Source of the DNA: Microbacteriaceae bacterium
GTDB lineage: Bacteria; Actinomycetota; Actinomycetes; Actinomycetales; Microbacteriaceae
Assembly: GCA_012719255.1 (NCBI GenBank)
Contig: JAAYAS010000280.1
Span: 1 to 9,303, forward strand
Direction of reading: 5' to 3'
Length of the DNA: 9,303 nucleotides
Under the pieces are notes generated by a model, which saw only the letters and a program-made list of their open reading frames with translations, ran no database searches and was not told the DNA's origin. Below are positions 1-5,498 of the stretch, in pieces (within the stretch, counting starts at the first letter, position 1; each line of letters starts with the position of its first letter). Both the position numbers and the translations under genes were made by a program.

Positions 1-218
1 GGACTCGGCGCGGACTCGGCGCGGACCTGGTGCGGACTCGGCGCGGACTCGGCGCGGACCTGGTGCGGACTTGGCGCGGACTTGGCGTGGGGCGGCGCGA
101 GGCCGGCGCGGACCTGCCTCGAGGTCGGCATGGGGTGGCGCGGGCCCGGCACGGGGCGGCGCGAACCTGGCGCGGGCCTGGCGCGGGGGCGGCGCGGGTG
201 GCGCGCGGGCGGCGCAGG
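1..218. repeat. Degenerate 11-bp tandem repeat array (partial, runs off left edge)
   Basis: About twenty head-to-tail units of 10-11 bp (one of 9) can be laid out without gaps from base 1 to about 215. The consensus is close to GGACTCGGCGC. The first eight units (1-88) differ at only a few positions, and bases 1-33 are repeated perfectly at 34-66, so a 33-bp higher-order unit is nested in the array. Units become increasingly degenerate toward tsaB, as at the edge of an old array. The period is not a multiple of three, so the open frames crossing it are unlikely to be coding. No gene is visible in this stretch. Confidence 0.85.
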
Positions 219-238
219 GCGCCGGGGCGGGAGCGGCC

Positions 239-244
239 TAGGAT
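239..244 (+). promoter_or_regulatory. Candidate -10 element (TAGGAT) for leaderless tsaB transcript
   Basis: TAGGAT lies seven bases before the ATG at 252, so a transcript starting the usual 6-8 bases after a -10 box would begin at or next to the start codon. The only purine-rich string nearby (GAGGG, 246-250) is too close to the ATG to be a normal ribosome binding site. This favours leaderless translation, which is common in actinobacteria. No convincing -35 element is seen. Confidence 0.5.
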
Positions 245-251
245 CGAGGGC

Positions 252-911
252 ATGCTCCTCGCGATCGACACCTCGGCCGGCACCGACGTCGCCGTCGTCA
301 CCGAGGGCGGTCGGCTCCGCGGCCGCTACCGCCTCGACGACGGCCGCCGGCACGCCGAAGCCATCGGCATCGGCATCCACCGCGCCCTCGGCGAGGCGGG
401 CGTGCAGCCCCGCCACATCACCGGCGTCGTCTGCGGCATGGGCCCCGGCCCGTTCACCGGCCTGCGCGTCGGCGTCGCCGCGGCCCGCGCCTTCGCCTTC
501 GCGCAGGGCGTGCCGCTGCATCCCGTCGCGAGCCACGACGCGATCGCCCACGAGTGGCGCCGCGACCACCCCGACGAGCACGGACCGCTGCTCGTCACCA
601 CCGACGCCCGCCGCCGCGAGCTCGCCGCGAGCCGATACGCGCCCGGCGGACTGCGCGCCGAGCCGCAGCCGGTCGACGGCGCCGACGGTGCGGCCGCGCC
701 GTTCGTGCTCGTGCGTCCCGACGACGCCGAGGCGCTCGCGGCCGGCGAGGGCCGCATCCGGGTCGCCGCGACCGGCGTGTCGGCCGAGCGCCTCGCGCTC
801 GCCTGGCTCGACGGCGAGCAGGCCGGTCTCGCGCCGGTCGCCGACGAGATCCTCTACCTCCGCGCCCCCGACGCGAAGCCGGGCGCCGTGCCGAAGCGGG
901 TGACCGCATGA
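252..911 (+). CDS. tsaB: TsaB, t6A37 tRNA threonylcarbamoyltransferase complex dimerization subunit
   Basis: A 219-residue protein of the ASKHA fold. It pairs with TsaD in the cytoplasmic complex that moves the threonylcarbamoyl group from threonylcarbamoyl-AMP to A37 of ANN-decoding tRNAs; TsaB is the non-catalytic partner. The N-terminus LLAIDTSAGTDVAVV is the family's first beta-hairpin, GPGPFTGLR at residues 64-72 is the family signature, and the end has the typical YLRAPDA. Length is near the usual 210-235. The frame is open upstream to base 30, but the extra residues are translated 11-bp repeat, whereas ATG 252 places the conserved LAID strand right at the start. Its stop overlaps the next start by 4 bp (ATGA at 908-911). 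TsaE, often the gene just before tsaB, is not within the 251 bases upstream. Confidence 0.93.
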   Translation: MLLAIDTSAGTDVAVVTEGGRLRGRYRLDDGRRHAEAIGIGIHRALGEAGVQPRHITGVVCGMGPGPFTGLRVGVAAARAFAFAQGVPLHPVASHDAIAHEWRRDHPDEHGPLLVTTDARRRELAASRYAPGGLRAEPQPVDGADGAAAPFVLVRPDDAEALAAGEGRIRVAATGVSAERLALAWLDGEQAGLAPVADEILYLRAPDAKPGAVPKRVTA

Positions 912-2479
912 GCCGCACCACCACCGCGATCCGCCTCGCCGACGCCGACGACCTCGACCGCCTCGTCGCCCTCGACCGCGCCGCCTTCCCCCTCGACCCG
1001 TGGAGCGAGTCGCTCTACGAGACCGAGCTCGCGAGCCCGCACACCGGCTACTGGGTCGTCGAGCGCGCCGGCGAGCTCGTCGGCGCCCTCGGCGTGTCGG
1101 CGCTCCAGGGCGGCGGCGAGGCCGACATCCAGACCCTCGCGATCGCCGAACCGCTGCGGCGCGGCGGCTGGGCCACCCGGCTGCTGCGCGAGGGCGTCGC
1201 CTGGGCGCGAGGCCGCGGCGCGAAGCAGGTGTTCCTCGAGGTGCGCGAGACCGGCGACGCCGCCCGCGCCCTCTACGAGGGGCTCGGCTTCGAGACCATC
1301 GGCCGCCGCGAGAACTACTACCGCCGCGAGGGCGTCGCCGCGCTCGTGATGCGCGCCGATGCTCGGCGGCTGCTCGCTCGCATCGACGAGAAGCTCGCCC
1401 GCACCGCCCCCGACGAGCCGCTCGTGCTCGGCATCGAGACGAGCTGCGACGAGACCGGCGTCGGTATCGTGCGGGGCCGCATCCTGCTCGCGAACGCCGT
1501 CGCCTCGTCGATGGACGAGCAGGCGAAGTACGGCGGCGTCGTGCCCGAGGTCGCCGCCCGGGCGCACGCGGATTCGATGGTGCCGGTGCTGCGCGAGGCG
1601 CTCGAGACCGCGGGGGTGTCGCTCGACGAGCTCGACGCGATCGCCGTCACCTCCGGCCCCGGCCTCGCCGGCGCGCTGATGGTCGGGGTCGGCGCCGCGA
1701 AGTCGCTCGCGCTCGCCGCCGGCAAGCCCCTCTACGGCGTGAACCACCTCGTCGGCCACGTCGCCGCCGACCTGCTGCGCGAGGACGGCGCGCCGATCGA
1801 GTTCCCCGCGATCGCGCTGCTCGTCTCGGGCGGCCACACCTCGCTGATCCGCGTCGACTCGCTCACCGGCGACTCGGAGCTGCTCGGCGAGACGATCGAC
1901 GACGCCGCCGGCGAGGCGTTCGACAAGGTCGCCCGGCTGCTCGGCCTGCCCTATCCGGGCGGCCCGCAGATCGACCGCGCCGCCGAGGGCGGCGACTCGG
2001 CCGCGTTCCGCTTCCCGCGCGGGCTCGCGCATCCGAAGGACGCCCGCGAGCACCGCTACGACTTCTCGTTCTCGGGCCTGAAGACCTCGGTCGCGCGCAC
2101 CGTCGAGGGCTTCGAGGACCGCGGCGAGCCGGTGCCGATCGCCGACGTCGCCGCGAGCTTCCGCGAGGCGGTCGCCGACGTGCTGCTCGCGAAGGCGCTC
2201 GCGGCCTGCGCCGATCGCGGCATCCCGCGGCTGCTGCTCGCCGGGGGAGTGGCGGCGAACGCGCGCGTGCGCGAGCTCGCCGCCGAGCGCTGCGCGGCCG
2301 CCGGCGTCGCCCTGCACGTGCCGCCGCTGCGGCTGTGCACCGACAACGGCGCGATGATCGCGGCGCTCGGGGCCGAGCTCGTCGCCGCCGGCCGGGCGCC
2401 CTCGCCGCTCGGCTTCGCCGCCGACTCGACGCTGCCGATGACGACCGCGCAGACCGTCGAGGCTCCGCGCTTCGACTGA
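908..2479 (+). CDS. rimI-tsaD: Fused RimI (S18 N-acetyltransferase) - TsaD (t6A37 catalytic subunit)
   Basis: One uninterrupted 523-residue frame. Residues 1 to about 155 are a GNAT domain of RimI type: acetyl-CoA loop in QTLAIAEPLRRGGWATRLL, then FLEVRETGDAARALYEGLGF and the closing ENYYRR. RimI acetylates the N-terminal alanine of ribosomal protein S18. From about residue 171 the protein is a complete TsaD: GIETSCDET (175-183), the metal-binding NHLVGH (H280, H284), LVSGGHTSL (305-313), FSFSGLKTS (386-394), AGGVAAN (445-451) and CTDNGAMIA (477-485, D479 as third metal ligand). TsaD catalyses threonylcarbamoyl transfer to A37. The two are normally separate adjacent genes. An internal ATG at 1349 (Met148) lies in the last RimI strand and has no well-placed ribosome binding site, so I read this as a true fusion. 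A second TsaD-only product from Met148 cannot be excluded. Confidence 0.92.
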   Translation: MSRTTTAIRLADADDLDRLVALDRAAFPLDPWSESLYETELASPHTGYWVVERAGELVGALGVSALQGGGEADIQTLAIAEPLRRGGWATRLLREGVAWARGRGAKQVFLEVRETGDAARALYEGLGFETIGRRENYYRREGVAALVMRADARRLLARIDEKLARTAPDEPLVLGIETSCDETGVGIVRGRILLANAVASSMDEQAKYGGVVPEVAARAHADSMVPVLREALETAGVSLDELDAIAVTSGPGLAGALMVGVGAAKSLALAAGKPLYGVNHLVGHVAADLLREDGAPIEFPAIALLVSGGHTSLIRVDSLTGDSELLGETIDDAAGEAFDKVARLLGLPYPGGPQIDRAAEGGDSAAFRFPRGLAHPKDAREHRYDFSFSGLKTSVARTVEGFEDRGEPVPIADVAASFREAVADVLLAKALAACADRGIPRLLLAGGVAANARVRELAAERCAAAGVALHVPPLRLCTDNGAMIAALGAELVAAGRAPSPLGFAADSTLPMTTAQTVEAPRFD

Positions 2480-2529
2480 GCCGGGATCATCGCCGCGGCG
2501 GAGTCGGAGCGCGCCGAGGAACCGGACAC

Positions 2530-2535
2530 TAGGAT
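2530..2535 (+). promoter_or_regulatory. Candidate -10 element (TAGGAT) upstream of the 2569 gene
   Basis: TAGGAT lies 33 bases before the ATG at 2569 and would give a leader of roughly 27 nt containing AGGAG (2554-2558), ten bases before the start codon. It is the same hexamer as the one before tsaB. It separates the membrane-protein gene from the tsaB/rimI-tsaD unit. No clear -35 box is seen and no U-tract terminator is visible between 2480 and 2530. Confidence 0.45.
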
Positions 2536-2568
2536 GAGCCCGACCCGCCAGAGAGGAGCACCGGCAGG

Positions 2569-3303
2569 ATGAGCGACACCACCGGCTCGCAGCCGCCGCG
2601 CCGCGACGACGAGGCGCGCGAGGCCGACGACGCGCTCGTGCCCGCCGCGGGCGGCACTTTCGGCGTCACCGACGACCGCTCCGGCTTCGGCGCGCCGACC
2701 GCCGACGAGGCGCCGGAGCGGACCGCGCCCGAGGCCGACCCCGCGCGGGCCGACGCGGCCGAGCCCGCGCGGGCCGACGCGGCCGACGACGCCATCGACC
2801 ACGACGCCGTCGACGAGCTCGCCGGCGACGAGCGGCGCGCCTCCGCCGACGCCCACGAGCGGGTGCCCGCCGACGGCGGCACGTTCGGCGTCACCGACGA
2901 CCGCTCCGGCTACGCCGCGCCCGCCGGTCGACCGCTCAGCGGCCCCGGCGCCGGCTACGCGGCCCCCGCCGGCCCGCGCCCCGGCTTCGACGGCTACGGC
3001 CCCGGCGCCGACGGTCGCGAGTTCGCGCCCGCGCAGTACGGCCGGGCGCCCGAGTCGCCGGCGACGGCCGACCGCTCGACGACGACCGGTCTCGTCGCGC
3101 TCGTGCTCGCGGTGGTCGCGCTCGTGCTGCTGTGCATCCCCGGATGGGCGTGGATCGTCGCGGCGGCGGTCGCGCCGGTCGCGGTCGTGCTCGGCGCGCT
3201 CTCGCTGCGCTCGTCGCGCCGCTACGCGCTGCTCGCGCTCATCGGCGGCGGCATCGCGCTGCTCATCGCGATCGCCACGGCGATCGTCGTGCTGCTCGGC
3301 TAG
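2569..3303 (+). CDS. Membrane protein of unknown function, disordered acidic N-terminus with repeated motif
   Basis: A 244-residue protein I cannot assign to a named family; the C-terminal layout is reminiscent of DUF4190-type small membrane proteins. Residues 1-170 are rich in Ala, Asp, Glu, Pro and Gly and predicted disordered. They carry PAAGGTFGVTDDRSG at 25-39 and nearly the same sequence at 100-114, an EPARADAA-type octapeptide twice (57-72), and a Gly/Pro/Tyr-rich section (115-160). Three hydrophobic segments follow at about 175-190, 193-211 and 219-243, with Arg-rich LRSSRRY between the second and third. No signal peptide is seen, so the long tail is probably cytoplasmic. ATG 2569 is supported by AGGAG at 2554-2558. 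It appears to be its own transcription unit. The membrane prediction is firm; the function is unknown. Confidence 0.85.
   Translation: MSDTTGSQPPRRDDEAREADDALVPAAGGTFGVTDDRSGFGAPTADEAPERTAPEADPARADAAEPARADAADDAIDHDAVDELAGDERRASADAHERVPADGGTFGVTDDRSGYAAPAGRPLSGPGAGYAAPAGPRPGFDGYGPGADGREFAPAQYGRAPESPATADRSTTTGLVALVLAVVALVLLCIPGWAWIVAAAVAPVAVVLGALSLRSSRRYALLALIGGGIALLIAIATAIVVLLG
2740..2786 (+). repeat. 24-bp in-frame tandem duplication inside the membrane-protein gene
   Basis: A 23-base string beginning CCCGCGCGGGCCGACGCGG occurs at 2740-2762 and again at 2764-2786, a period of 24 bp or eight codons. It encodes (D/E)PARADAA twice. The near identity at DNA level suggests a recent slippage duplication in a disordered region. 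Confidence 0.8.
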
Positions 3304-3312
3304 CCGGCGCCG

Positions 3313-3426
3313 GCGGTCGGCCCTTCGGCGGGGCCCAGGGCGCTCGTGGGGCGGTCGGCCCTTCGGCGGGGCTCAGGGCGCTGGGTGGGCGGATCCGCCC
3401 TTCGACGGGCTCAGGGCGCTCGCGGG
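3313..3426. repeat. Three tandem copies of a 38-bp intergenic repeat
   Basis: Copies lie at 3313-3350, 3351-3388 and 3389-3426. The first two are almost identical; the third is more diverged, with one inserted and one deleted base that keep its length at 38. Each copy contains CCCTTCGRCGGG followed by a C(T/C)CAGGGCGCT tail, so CGCCCT/AGGGCG or GGCCC/GGGCC arms can fold around a TTCG-containing loop. The core resembles a CCCTTCGAC-CTCAGGG word that I recall as widely interspersed between genes in high-GC bacteria; this is from memory and was not searched. It starts ten bases after the preceding stop codon. A transcription-end or RNA-structure role is possible, but no U-tract follows. Confidence 0.8.
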
Positions 3427-3447
3427 GCGCGGTCGTGCGTTCCGCGA

Positions 3448-3478
3448 ATGCGGTGGATGCGTCCACTTTCGGCCGCAT
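3448..3478. promoter_or_regulatory. Nested inverted repeats (possible hairpin or operator)
   Basis: GTGGA (3453-3457) and TCCAC (3462-3466) form a perfect inverted repeat around TGCG. Outside it, ATGCG (3448-3452) pairs with CGCAT (3474-3478) across a 7-base asymmetry on the right arm. It can be drawn as a bulged RNA hairpin or read as overlapping DNA-binding sites. No known regulator is recognised. Confidence 0.35.
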
Positions 3479-3521
3479 CCGGGGGTGTTCGGGCGCGAAT
3501 GGCGGAATACCGCGGGTCGGT

Positions 3522-3535
3522 GATGCGAGCGCATC
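3522..3535. promoter_or_regulatory. Palindrome GATGCG-AG-CGCATC, candidate operator
   Basis: A perfect 6-bp inverted repeat with only two bases between the arms. This is too tight for an RNA hairpin loop but fits a dimeric DNA-binding protein. It lies about 165 bases before the start of the ABC ATPase gene. The same ATGCG/CGCAT word forms the outer arms of the structure at 3448-3478. Confidence 0.35.
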
Positions 3536-3549
3536 GACGCCTTGCCGGG

Positions 3550-3583
3550 GGTTGACCGGCCCGATGCCATCGGTTCACCGGCC
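3550..3583. promoter_or_regulatory. Direct repeat GGTTSACCGGCC, 22-bp spacing
   Basis: GGTTGACCGGCC at 3550-3561 and GGTTCACCGGCC at 3572-3583 match at 11 of 12 positions. Their start-to-start distance is 22 bp, about two helical turns, so both copies face the same side of the DNA. This is the typical layout of a tandem site for a response regulator or similar protein. The first copy contains the only TTGAC in the region. Confidence 0.4.
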
Positions 3584-3603
3584 GCGCGTGTCGCGCAACC
3601 GAA

Positions 3604-3620
3604 TGGACACTCGCCGTCCA
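3604..3620. promoter_or_regulatory. Short inverted repeat TGGAC-N7-GTCCA
   Basis: Five-base perfect arms at 3604-3608 and 3616-3620 with a 7-base centre. It lies 80 bases before the ATPase start codon. The arms are short enough that chance is a serious alternative. Confidence 0.25.
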
Positions 3621-3699
3621 CCTGGCGTCCCTACGTTCGACTCTCGTTGCCCAGGCTCGGTCCCGGAATCCCGGGGCGTCTGGCACGGAGAGGCGGCCC

Positions 3700-4608
3700 A
3701 TGATCATCGTCGAAGGGTTGACCAAGCGGTACCGGAGCGTCACCGCGGTCGACGACCTGTCGTTCCAGGTCGAGGACGGCGAGCTGTTCGCGCTGCTCGG
3801 CACGAACGGCGCCGGCAAGACGACCACCATCTCGTGCATGACGACGCTGCTCGCCGCCGACGAGGGCGCGATCAGCATCGACGGCCTCGAGGTCGGCCGC
3901 GACGACCACCGCATCCGCGAGCGCATCGGCGTCGTCTTCCAGCAGTCGCTGCTCGACCCGATGCTCACCGTCGACGAGAACCTCCGCCTGCGCGCGCGCC
4001 TCTACGAGGTCGCCGACTCGCGCATCGACGAGCTCGCCGGCCTCGTCGACCTCGAGGGCTTCCGCGACCGCCGCTACGGCGTGCTCTCGGGCGGCCAGAA
4101 GCGCCGCGTCGACATCGCCCGCGCCCTGCTCAACCGCCCGCAGACGCTCTTCCTCGACGAGCCCACCGCCGGCCTCGACCCCTCGAGCCGCGACCAGGTG
4201 TGGCGCGCCGTGAGCGGCCTGCAGCAGGACCTCGGCCTCACCGTCGTGCTCACCACCCACTACATGCAGGAGACCGAGGCCGCCGACAGCGTCGTCGTCA
4301 TCGACGCCGGCCGCATACTCGCCGAGGGCACCCCGATCGAGCTGCGCGCTGCGCACTCGCAGCCCGAGCTGCTCGTCGTGCCCGCCGAGGGCGGCCGCGA
4401 CGCCGTCGTCGACGCCGTCGAGCGGGCGCTGCCCGAGGCCGAGTGGTTCGACGAGGGCGGCGCCGTGCACGTGCCGGTGCCCGACTCGGCGACCGCGCTG
4501 CGCATCCTCACCGACCTCGGCGACGCGGTCGAGACCTTCCAGGTGATCCAGGGCTCGATGGACGACGTGTTCCTCTCGCTCACGACCGAACGGAGCAGCG
4601 CCGAATGA
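3700..4608 (+). CDS. ABC exporter ATP-binding protein (DrrA/ABC-2 type)
   Basis: A 302-residue cytoplasmic ATPase that powers the membrane partner encoded next. All catalytic motifs are intact: Walker A GTNGAGKT (34-41), Q-loop Gln81 in GVVFQQ, signature LSGGQ (129-133), Walker B TLFLDE (149-154), D-loop GLDP (158-161) and switch His187 in TTHYMQE. The MQEAE-like region and the C-terminal extension of about 90 residues match drug, lipid and polysaccharide exporters of the DrrA/NodI group rather than importers. The ATG at 3700 is preceded by GGAGAGG (3687-3693) six bases upstream, and the protein begins at the first beta-strand (MIIVEGLTKRYRSVTAV). It is the first gene of the operon, and its stop overlaps the permease start (ATGA, 4605-4608). 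The substrate cannot be read from sequence; the neighbours suggest an acyl-chain-derived product. Confidence 0.93.
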   Translation: MIIVEGLTKRYRSVTAVDDLSFQVEDGELFALLGTNGAGKTTTISCMTTLLAADEGAISIDGLEVGRDDHRIRERIGVVFQQSLLDPMLTVDENLRLRARLYEVADSRIDELAGLVDLEGFRDRRYGVLSGGQKRRVDIARALLNRPQTLFLDEPTAGLDPSSRDQVWRAVSGLQQDLGLTVVLTTHYMQETEAADSVVVIDAGRILAEGTPIELRAAHSQPELLVVPAEGGRDAVVDAVERALPEAEWFDEGGAVHVPVPDSATALRILTDLGDAVETFQVIQGSMDDVFLSLTTERSSAE

Positions 4609-5498
4609 CCACCGTGACCGCCCTCGTGGGCCGCAACCTCCGGATCTACTTCCGCGATCGCGCCGCGGTGATGCTCTCGCTGCTGTCGGCGCTCATCCTG
4701 CTGCTGCTCTACCTGCTCTTCCTCGGCTCGCTGCAGGTCGACACCCTGCAGGAGCGCCTGCCCGACGCCGACGGCGACGACATCGCCGGCTTCGTCGGGA
4801 GCTGGGTGTTCGCGGGCATCGTGATGATCAGCACCTTCACCACCGGGCTCGCCGCGCTCGGCTCCTACGTCGACGACCGCTCCTCGGGCCGGTTCAAGGA
4901 GTTCCGGGTCTCGCCGATCCGCCGCTGGCAGCTCATCCTCGGCTACCAGCTCGCCGCGGTCGTCGTCGCGACGCTGATGAGCACGGTGCTGCTGCTCGTC
5001 GGGGCGCTGCTCATGCTCGTGCTCTACGGCCACTTCCCGGCGCCGCTCGACCTGCTGCGCGCGTTCGGCCTCATCGTGCTGCTGTCGACCGCGTTCGCCG
5101 CGTTCTCGTCGTTCGTGCTCACGTTCATCGGCACGGCGAGCGCCTACACCGCGTTGAGCACCATCGTCGGCACGCTGCTCGGCTTCCTCGCCGGCGCCTA
5201 CCTGCCGCTCGGCCTGCTCTCGCGCACCATCGGCGACGTCATCAACTCGATGCCGTTCTCGCCGGCCGCGATGCTGCTGCGCGAGCCGCTCGCCGGCGAC
5301 GCCCTCGACCGGCTCGTCGCGCACGTGCCCGAGTCGCACCGCGAGACCGCCCGCACCGAGATCGCCGACTACTACGGCTTCGACCTCCGCATCGGCGACC
5401 TCGTCATCGAGCCGCTCTGGGCGCTCGTCGGCCTCGTCGTGATGGCGGTCGTGTTCACCGCGCTCGGCGCCTGGCGCATCGGCCGGAGCATCCGATGA
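4605..5498 (+). CDS. ABC-2 type exporter permease
   Basis: A 297-residue integral membrane protein, partner of the preceding ATPase. Hydrophobic segments are seen at about 21-41, 64-87, 112-141, 154-175, 182-202 and 267-290, the six-segment ABC-2 layout. After segment two comes the conserved cytoplasmic stretch DDRSSGRFKEFRVSPIRRWQ (90-109), which contacts the ATPase. A hydrophilic loop (about 225-262) lies between segments five and six. The start ATG overlaps the ATPase stop (4605-4608) and has GGAG at 4592-4595, nine bases upstream. The end overlaps the FabD-like gene in the same way (5495-5498). Translational coupling on both sides ties export to the acyl-carrier enzymes. One permease subunit implies a homodimer with two ATPase copies. 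Confidence 0.92.
   Translation: MTTVTALVGRNLRIYFRDRAAVMLSLLSALILLLLYLLFLGSLQVDTLQERLPDADGDDIAGFVGSWVFAGIVMISTFTTGLAALGSYVDDRSSGRFKEFRVSPIRRWQLILGYQLAAVVVATLMSTVLLLVGALLMLVLYGHFPAPLDLLRAFGLIVLLSTAFAAFSSFVLTFIGTASAYTALSTIVGTLLGFLAGAYLPLGLLSRTIGDVINSMPFSPAAMLLREPLAGDALDRLVAHVPESHRETARTEIADYYGFDLRIGDLVIEPLWALVGLVVMAVVFTALGAWRIGRSIR

Larger units (their letters stand above)
3427..3699 (+). other. Gene-free region upstream of the exporter/acyl-carrier operon
   Basis: With the 38-bp repeats this makes about 396 bases with no credible gene. Short open frames here have no family resemblance and no good ribosome binding site. The stretch is visibly less GC-rich than its flanks and holds several palindromes and a direct repeat listed separately, as expected of a promoter/operator region. 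I could not place a convincing -35/-10 pair. TTGACC at 3552-3557 resembles a -35 box but lacks a matching -10, and TACGTT at 3632-3637 resembles a -10 but lacks a -35. Confidence 0.6.

Noticed and set aside
1..218. Repeat array considered as a CRISPR array
   Set aside because: The units are contiguous 11-mers with no spacers, and no cas genes are present.
30..251. N-terminal extension of tsaB through the repeat array
   Set aside because: The extra residues are translated 11-bp repeat in shifting frames, and the conserved TsaB N-terminus begins exactly at ATG 252.
854..2317. Long open frame on the - strand opposite rimI-tsaD
   Set aside because: It lies antisense to a motif-complete gene, its translation is Arg/Gly/Ala/Glu/Val-rich with no family motifs, and high GC makes stop codons rare in this frame.
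1349..2479. Separate tsaD gene starting at ATG 1349
   Set aside because: Possible as a secondary start, but it lies inside the last RimI strand, lacks a spaced ribosome binding site and there is no stop between the domains. It is kept as a caveat only.
3303..3314. 12-bp perfect palindrome GCCGGCGCCGGC at the membrane-protein stop codon, considered as a terminator
   Set aside because: It has no loop and no following U-tract, and such GC-only palindromes are frequent by chance at this composition.
3346..3621. Small open frames across the 38-bp repeats on both strands
   Set aside because: They consist mainly of translated repeat, have no ribosome binding site and no family resemblance.
3132..4604. 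Open frame extending the permease gene far upstream through the intergenic region and ATPase gene
   Set aside because: It overlaps the ATPase gene in another frame, and the permease has a clear coupled ATG at 4605 with its first membrane segment right after.
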